This document shows, piece by piece, positions 57,907-64,000 of a stretch of DNA of 64,000 nt; the first letter of the stretch is position 1, and each line of letters opens with the position of its first letter. Source of the stretch: Rosa chinensis (Eukaryota > Streptophyta > Magnoliopsida > Rosales > Rosaceae); contig NC_037092.1 of the NCBI RefSeq assembly GCF_002994745.2, forward strand, positions 75,463,824 through 75,527,823, in the 5' to 3' direction. The translations under genes and the position numbers were made by a program. Under the pieces are notes generated by a model. It made no database searches, was not told the DNA's origin, and saw nothing but the letters and a program-made list of their open reading frames with translations.

Positions 57907-60482
57907 ATACCCAAAATGGTCTCGCAGAGGCTGCTATCAAACGACTACATATGATAGCACGGACATTGGTTATGCGCACCAATCTCCCTGTTTCTGCTTG
58001 GAGATATGCAATATTGCATGCAGCGACGCTAATTCGTCTACGACCCACTGCAACCCAATCTTACTCTGCGTTACAGCTAGTGACTGGATACGAGCCTGAT
58101 GTCTCGCACTTATGCATTTTTGGGTGTGCCATTTATGTGCCTATTACGCCGCCACAGCGTACTAAGATGGGTCCACAACGACGAATGGGCATTTATGTTG
58201 GATATGAATCTCCAACTATCGTCCACTATCTTGAACCCTTGACAGGCGATCTCTTTACCGCTAGATTTGCGGATTGTCACTTTGATGAGACAGTTTTCCC
58301 ATCGTTAGGGGGAGATAAGAACACAGATGTTCAACAGGAACGACAGGAATTGTCGTGGTCTATCCCCACTATGTCTCATCTCGATCCCCGTACCGCACAG
58401 TCTGAACTTGAAGTGCGACGAATAATCGAGCTCCAGAACGTAGCAGACACTCTACCTGATGAGTTTTCTGATGTTGCCAAAGTGACGAGATCACACATAC
58501 CTGCTGCAAACGTGCCTGCAAGGATTGATGTTCCAAATACTGGACATCACGCCACTCCTGTGACACCAGGAGATGGCGCCATTGCCCAGCATGGCAATGA
58601 TGTGGCGTCTATGGCAGCAGGTCTTGCAAGGAAGCGTCGTAGACCATTTGGTTCGAAGGATACTCGCTCTAGAAAGAGAGCGAATGATGCACAAACAAAT
58701 CCTTTGATCATCGATACTCAAAATTCGTCCCATGAGAATGTTCTGGATTATGGTTATGTCCAAGAGACATCATTGGGGGATGCCTCAATGTCAGAACCTA
58801 TCCCTGAGAACGTAGAGATTTCTGTAAACTACACTAGTGTACAAGGGACGTGGGAAAGAAACTCCATCATCATTGATGATGTATATTCTTGTATTCTTGT
58901 ATTCAGTGGCGCTTGGGATTATTGAGACCGATGACATCGAACCACGCTCTGTTGATGAATGCCAACGTAGAGCTGACTGGCCAAAATGGAAATATGCGAT
59001 CGAGGCAAAACTTGATTCTCTAACGAAAAGAAAGGTATTTGGCAATGTTGTACCAATACCGCCCAACACCAAACTAGTTGGTCATAAATGGGTATTCGTT
59101 AGAAAGCGTAATGAGAAAAACAAGATTGTAAGATACAAAGCTCGCCTTGTGGCACAAGGCTTCTCACAACGCCCTGGAATCGACTACGAAGAGACCTATT
59201 CTCCTGTAATGGACATCATAACGTTCCGCTACCTTGTCAGTTTGGTTGTTTTCGAAAAACTAAACATGCAGCTTATGAATGTGGTTACATCGTATCTATA
59301 TGGGGATTTAGATACGGAGATATACATGAAGATTCCAGATGGAATTCAGTTACCCAAATCAAGTGGCTCTAAACCACGGAGCGCGTTTGCTATAAGGTTG
59401 AAACGCTCACTATATGGATTGAAACAATCCGGACGGATGTGGTATAACCGTCTAAGTGACTACTTGATTGGAAAGGGATACGTCAACGATGAACTACGCC
59501 CATGTGTGTTCATAAAAAGGACAAGTTCCGGATTTGCAATAGTAGCGGTTTATGTTCATGACATGAAAATAATTGACACCCTTAAAGAGTTAAGGGAAAC
59601 CGCTGAACACTTGAAATCCGAGTTTGAGATGAAAGATCTTGGGAAAACATGGTTTTGCCTCGGTTTGGAACTTGAGCACAGTAGAGATGGTATCCTGATT
59701 CATCAATCAGCTTATACCCAGAAGATGCTTAGGCGCTTCAACATTGACAAGATTAAGCCTTCAAGCACCCCAATGGTCGTCCGTAGTCTTGATCCAAAGA
59801 AGGATCCATTCCGTCCAAAAGATGACGACGAAGAAGTGCTAGAGGCAGAAGTGTCATATCTAAGTGCAATAGGCGCATTATTGTACTTAGCACAATGCAC
59901 AAGACCGGATATCTCATTCGCTGTGAACTTGCTAGCTAAATATAGCTCTGCGCCAACATGACGCCATTGGACTGGTGTTAAAGATATCTTTCGATGCCTA
60001 AGTGGTACGATCGATATGGGCTTGTTCTATCCCTACAGAGAGAAGATGGATTCGGACCCATCTAGTGTCAGGGACGCCACATATGGTGGACCACGTTCCC
60101 TCTCCCCACCCCAAAACGATATAAATGTTTTGGAAGGTTTTGCTAATGCTGGGTACCTCTCTGACCCACATAAAGGTCGCTCTCAAACTGGTTACGTTTT
60201 CACCATTGGAAAGACCGCGATATCTTGGAGGTCTACAAAGCAGACCTTAGTCGCTACCTCTTCGAATCATGCAGAGATTATTGCTCTTCACGAAGCAATT
60301 CGTAAATGTATATGGCTTAGGTCCATAGTTATGCATGTTCGAAGCAATTGTGTGACTGAAGTCTACCACAGATGAGCCAACAAGCATTTATGAGGATAAT
60401 GCTGCTTGCATTGAACAAATGAAGCAAGGCTACATCAAAGGCGACAACACCAAGCACATATTGCCTAAATTCTTCTACAATC
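57907..60482 (+). pseudogene. Copia B integrase C-terminus, reverse transcriptase and RNase H
   Basis: Coding resumes at NGLAEAAIKRLHMIARTL, continues through the integrase C-terminal region (GYEPDVSHLCIFGCAIYV) and an acidic linker, with a frameshift at about 58900. RT follows from 58930 (WKYAIEAKLDSL, HKWVFVRKRN, YKARLVAQGFSQRPGIDYEE). The palm box reads VYVHDM at about 59551, where active enzymes have Y-V-D-D. A stop at 59959 precedes the RNase H part (FANAGYLSDPHKGRSQTGY, WRSTKQTLVATSSNHAE), with further frame loss after 60373. The solo LTR at 60483 interrupts it, and the last RNase H residues are at 62999-63147. Confidence 0.9.
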
Positions 60483-62993
60483 TGTAACGTCCCGAACCTG
60501 AATTTACCGGTTTACTAATCATTTGGACGGTAAATGACCTTTACTTTCACTTTTATTGTCGTTTTAGTACTTTTAGTGGCCCTAAAATTTGACTCTTTGT
60601 TCGGGTCAAAATTTGAGAAAATGTTCTTCATGAAAGTTGTAGGGGACATTAAACCGAGCGTGCGGATATGTGGTACGTAAAAATCGGAGTTCGTATGCAA
60701 AAGTTATAAGCGAAATACTAAAGTTACTGTTCATGTGGTAAGTTTCTATAAATAGCCAAGTTACTGTGGTAAGTTTCCAAAAATGGAAACTTACCCAGCT
60801 TTTCTCTCTCTTCTCCCCCGATCTTTTCTCCTCTTCGGCCCGATTTCTTCTTCCTCCTATTTCTTCCTCCTCCCGCCACCCCACGATGGAATCCGGGCAC
60901 CAGCAAGCTCGCCTCTTCATCCTTGTCACGCCTGTGGTGGTGTTTTGCGGTGGCTCGGCCGGTGGAGCTCGGAATTGAGCCGTGAAGTTCACTGTAGCAG
61001 TTTGGGAGTTTTGTCAATTTCCGGCGATTCCGGCCATTTCCGGCCCCCAAACTGGCGTCGAAGGTTCGGTTTTTGCCAATGATCATTTACCCTAAGGTCT
61101 TTCATTTCAATTTACAGTGTGGAGGTCGAATTAACGATTGCAATTTCTAGGGTTCTTGGATTTTCTGGAAATTTTTGCACCGGCCGGTTTCGACTGTTTA
61201 AAGGTAAAATTGAAACTTGTTGTAGTTGTGAAAAATGTTGGGTCCGTTGAGTAGGTGGTGCTACCAAAATTTGGTAGCCATCGGAGGTGGTGGCGGCTGG
61301 CACGTGGGGCCCACGCGCTGCCACTGTTGATGGCGCGTGGAGGCGTGTAGGGCAATGTTTTAATTCCAGTTTTTAGCCCATTAAATTGTAGAAATGTTGT
61401 AGAGCTTGTATGTGAAGTTTGGTGAATTTTGGAGGAGTTTGGAATTGTTTGTGATTCTCCGAAGTTCGGAGTTTTGTGATTGAATTGTAGGAAATTCCGG
61501 CCGTCGGATTTCCCTCATTTTCATTGTGGAATATGTAAAATGAAGAATTGGTATTATGGGTGTGATTTGGGTTGAATTTGAGAAGTAATGGGGATAGGGA
61601 TGTTCGAGGTTTTGTTTAGGTTCGTAATTATTTATTTGGATTGTCATTTACGGAAATATAATTGTGTACAGGATGATGTCGCGAGCTACGGCTAGATGAA
61701 ACAACTCGTTTGCGTGGTCACCCAATAGTACTGTGAGTGGACCTTTGCTTTTAAATATGGATGCATGCAAATGTTTTTCTTGAATTAATGCTTTATTTAA
61801 TTATCATATTACATTTCGAGCATATGATTTGATTTCGGAATTTGATTTCGATTTATCTCGTGGATTTGCTTTCAATAATGATTTTCATGAAGAAATTATG
61901 ATTTATACCGGTTGTGAATTTCGGATATTAATTTGTTATGCTCGGATTCGAATTTATAATTTATGTTGAATTTTGACGAATTAATTTTCCGAGGTGATTT
62001 CCGGAATTAAGTATATTTCTATTCGTTGTTTTGAGATTTTTGGAAAGATTTTCGAAATGGGATTTCGATGAAGTTATTTCCTATTTATTTATCGACTTTC
62101 GGTTTTAGCATTGGGAATGCCTTGTTGATAATCTAATTATTCTTTTACCGTGTGGGACACGCTGTTGATTTATGTGACTTTCTACGAGAATTTCCAGGTA
62201 CGGTTAGGAATCGTACCTGTGTTTTTTTATTCGCGGGACTTATGGGGAAGCCTTACTGTTTTTCGATTTTCGTATGATTTTAACCCACCATACCTGGGTC
62301 GTCATATTTATTGCTAGCTAGCCTATTAGTACTCCTCCCTGCTTACTATGTGTTCATGGGTGAGTAAGAGCAGAGCATGGGATGCTCCAGAGTGTGGGAC
62401 ACTCCAACCCGAGCCTGGGAGGCTCCCTTCGTATGGTGATACCTCTTCCCCATATCTTATCGTTACTTGACTAGCGGGGCTAGTCCGATTTCCACTGTAA
62501 CCAGCGGGGCTGGTCTTATCTTTTTTAGAAACGAGATTTCGGTTTTACGATATATTTTTCGAATGTTGTGACTAGCAAGGCTAGTCGGTTTATCGTTTGA
62601 AATTCTTGGATTTAAAGTTAGATGTGTTTTCTAATTGTTGCATGCATCAGTTTTTAATGGAATAAATGTGGGAAAGTATGAAATCCTTTTTCTTTTAAAT
62701 TGTTTATTTTTGTTCACTCACGCTAACGTTTTTCGTCTACTTTCCCCTGGGCCTTTCGGTTTCTAACGCCCAGTGTGCAGGCGTTATTAGTTGAGGTCGA
62801 ACGTACGTGGTTCGAGACATAGCTGATAAATAGCTTCTACACTTCTTCATTTGGCTCTGATATATCGTGAGTTAATAGTTTTGGGTAGTTCATTTTAGGG
62901 GTGACTCGGCCAATTCTCGTTAGAGTTATCTCTAAGGTGGACCCCGCAGGGCCACCTCGGATTTCAGGGTGAAATTCGGGGCGGGTCTTGTCA
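60483..62993 (+). mobile_element. Solo LTR (about 2.5 kb) in copia B RNase H
   Basis: Starts TGTAACGTCCCGAACC, ends GCGGGTCTTGTCA, flanked by CAATC (60478-60482) and CAATT (62994-62998), 4 of 5 bases matching. RNase H coding continues on both sides (PKFFYN before, QQQKLLKIKVNQVRSEDNVA after). Internal short palindromic words ACTAGCGGGGCTAGT and AACCAGCGGGGCTGGT recur at about 62470-62590. No internal genes. The orientation is inferred from the TGTAACG...TTGTCA ends. Confidence 0.85.
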
Positions 62994-62998
62994 CAATT

Positions 62999-63147
62999 AG
63001 CAACAACAGAAGCTCCTCAAGATCAAAGTAAACCAGGTTCGATCTGAGGACAATGTGGCAGACTTGTTTACTAAGTCATTGCCCAAATCCACGTTCGAGA
63101 AACATGTGGCAAGAATTGGCTTGCTGAAATTATTTGAACTCCCATGA
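62999..63147 (+). pseudogene. Copia B RNase H C-terminus
   Basis: QQQKLLKIKVNQVRSEDNVA then DLFTKSLPKSTFEKHV and a stop at 63145: the standard end of plant copia pol (N-x-ADxxTK-xLP). It continues the frame interrupted at 60482. Confidence 0.93.
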
Positions 63148-63339
63148 TCGTAGTCATCAGAGGGAGGCGCAGACATCAGGGGAAGATGTCTACATGTTCG
63201 TCTCGAATCGTGAAGGGTGTGTTGTGCTCTTTTTCCCCTTCGACCGAGGTTATTTTTGTCCTATTGGGTTTTTGTTACTCGGCAAGGTTTTTAAGGAGGC
63301 AACGAGAGAAGCACCGCGTTTAGGCAACACAAGGGGGAG

Positions 63340-63557
63340 TGTTCAAGTAAACCCTAATTTGTGTTTGGCCCAAACTCTAGGTTACTTGCTCTAGTGGTAA
63401 TAGGGTTAAATTAGGAGGATCTTGATTCCTATTCAATATACGATTACTTTCCGTGTATGATTGAGATTCTATGCATTGTAATCCTCTATATAAAGAGGCC
63501 CCTATTATCAATGAGAATACACAACAAATTCCTCTCAAATTCAGTTTCTCTACAACA
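63340..63557 (+). repeat. Copia B 3' LTR
   Basis: 218 bp, partner of 42300-42518. It is preceded by the purine tract AAGGGGGAG and followed by the target duplication TTAGA. Confidence 0.95.
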
Positions 63558-64000
63558 TTAGACTATTTTTTGTAATATTTTACATAAACAATGGTCATGT
63601 CAAGTGAGGCTAACACATTGACATATCAACACCCATGCAAGCTAGACTAATGGTGCTGCATGTCTAGTGAGGCTAATGATAATTACGTCTAATTAGGCTA
63701 ATGGTGCCCATAGTTACGCTCACTCCTATACTCATGCAACCGAGCCTAATAGTGTCTTTTAAGCTAGGTTAAGCACTTCGAAAGATGTTGGTATAATTAT
63801 TTATTGGAGTTAATATTTGTTATCTTCAAATTTTTCTTTGGAAAACAGTTTAGTCCCTCGTATTTAAAATTAAACTTGATAGTTCTTATTCTCTCTAATT
63901 CTCACACAACATATTCAAAATGACTATTATACCCTCCCTTTCTCTTTTATTATTTTTCTCTCTCTTTTTTTTTACTCTCTCTCTCTCTACTACTACTACT
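63558..64000. other. Right flank, non-coding, ending in CT and CTA microsatellites
   Basis: Contains repeated gaggctaa / taggctaatggtg words (63610-63760) and ends in (CT)n followed by (CTA)n from about 63955. No gene is seen. Confidence 0.5.

Larger units (their letters stand above)
42300..63557 (+). mobile_element. Copia B: complete Ty1/copia element with nested gypsy II and solo LTR
   Basis: Bounded by LTRs of 219 bp (42300-42518) and 218 bp (63340-63557) that start TGTTCAAGTAAAC and end TCTCTACAACA. By eye they differ at about 9 positions. The perfect target duplication is TTAGA (42295-42299 and 63558-63562). A polypurine tract AAGGGGGAG precedes the 3' LTR. Without the two insertions the element is about 7 kb. 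Order: leader with GC-rich repeats, a duplicated gag start, gag, protease, integrase (interrupted by gypsy II), RT, RNase H (interrupted by the solo LTR). Frameshifts and stops in pol and a changed RT active site make it non-functional. Confidence 0.95.

Overview
This window is a piece of a eudicot nuclear chromosome. It has spliced genes with short AT-rich introns, a P-class (restorer-of-fertility-like) PPR gene, an APD-type RING E3 ligase gene, a GT90 gene and an intronless PDX1 gene. Both ends are filled with nested LTR retrotransposons. The repeat types are consistent with Rosaceae (rose/strawberry group), but that is an impression and was not tested.

Layout. (1) 1-19328: a minus-strand Ty1/copia element (copia A) running off the left edge. 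It is interrupted by a 2.5-kb solo LTR (24-2530) and by a 14.3-kb Ty3/gypsy element of the Tat type (gypsy I, 2720-17025, minus strand) with perfect 5-bp target duplications. (2) 19.4-20.5 kb: a LINE-type RNase H remnant split by a hAT-like MITE. (3) 21.0-38.3 kb: the gene island, with PPR (21020-22228), APD-like RING E3 (23865-26993, ten exons), GT90 glycosyltransferase (28087-30708, six exons) and PDX1 (37344-38282). A 1.6-kb insertion with its empty site preserved next door, a Mutator-like MITE and an 86-bp tandem repeat lie between the last two. (4) 38.3-42.3 kb: non-coding sequence with a second Mutator-like element. (5) 42300-63557: a complete plus-strand copia element (copia B) with matching LTRs and TSD. 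It is interrupted by a second Tat-type element (gypsy II, 46220-57906) and another solo LTR (60483-62993).

The most notable biology is in the two gypsy elements. Each carries between pol and its 3' LTR a second gene on the opposite strand. In gypsy I it is a plant mobile domain (PMD) gene with four short introns. In gypsy II it is a different gene, resembling the 'putative gypsy type transposon' family and ending in a coiled coil, with at least two short introns. Both share the plan N-terminal domain, acidic/Pro-rich linker, coiled-coil tail, and both point away from the 3' LTR. All retroelement genes here are broken, and almost every nonsense codon can be explained by a single C-to-T change on one strand or the other (CAG to TAG, CAA to TAA, CGA to TGA, TGG to TGA), the pattern expected of long-methylated DNA. 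A second unusual signal is a set of three 22-26 nt 'T(15-18)GAGA' micro-insertions, each flanked by perfect 14-17 bp direct repeats. They look like extreme 5' truncations of poly(A)-tailed retrotransposition.
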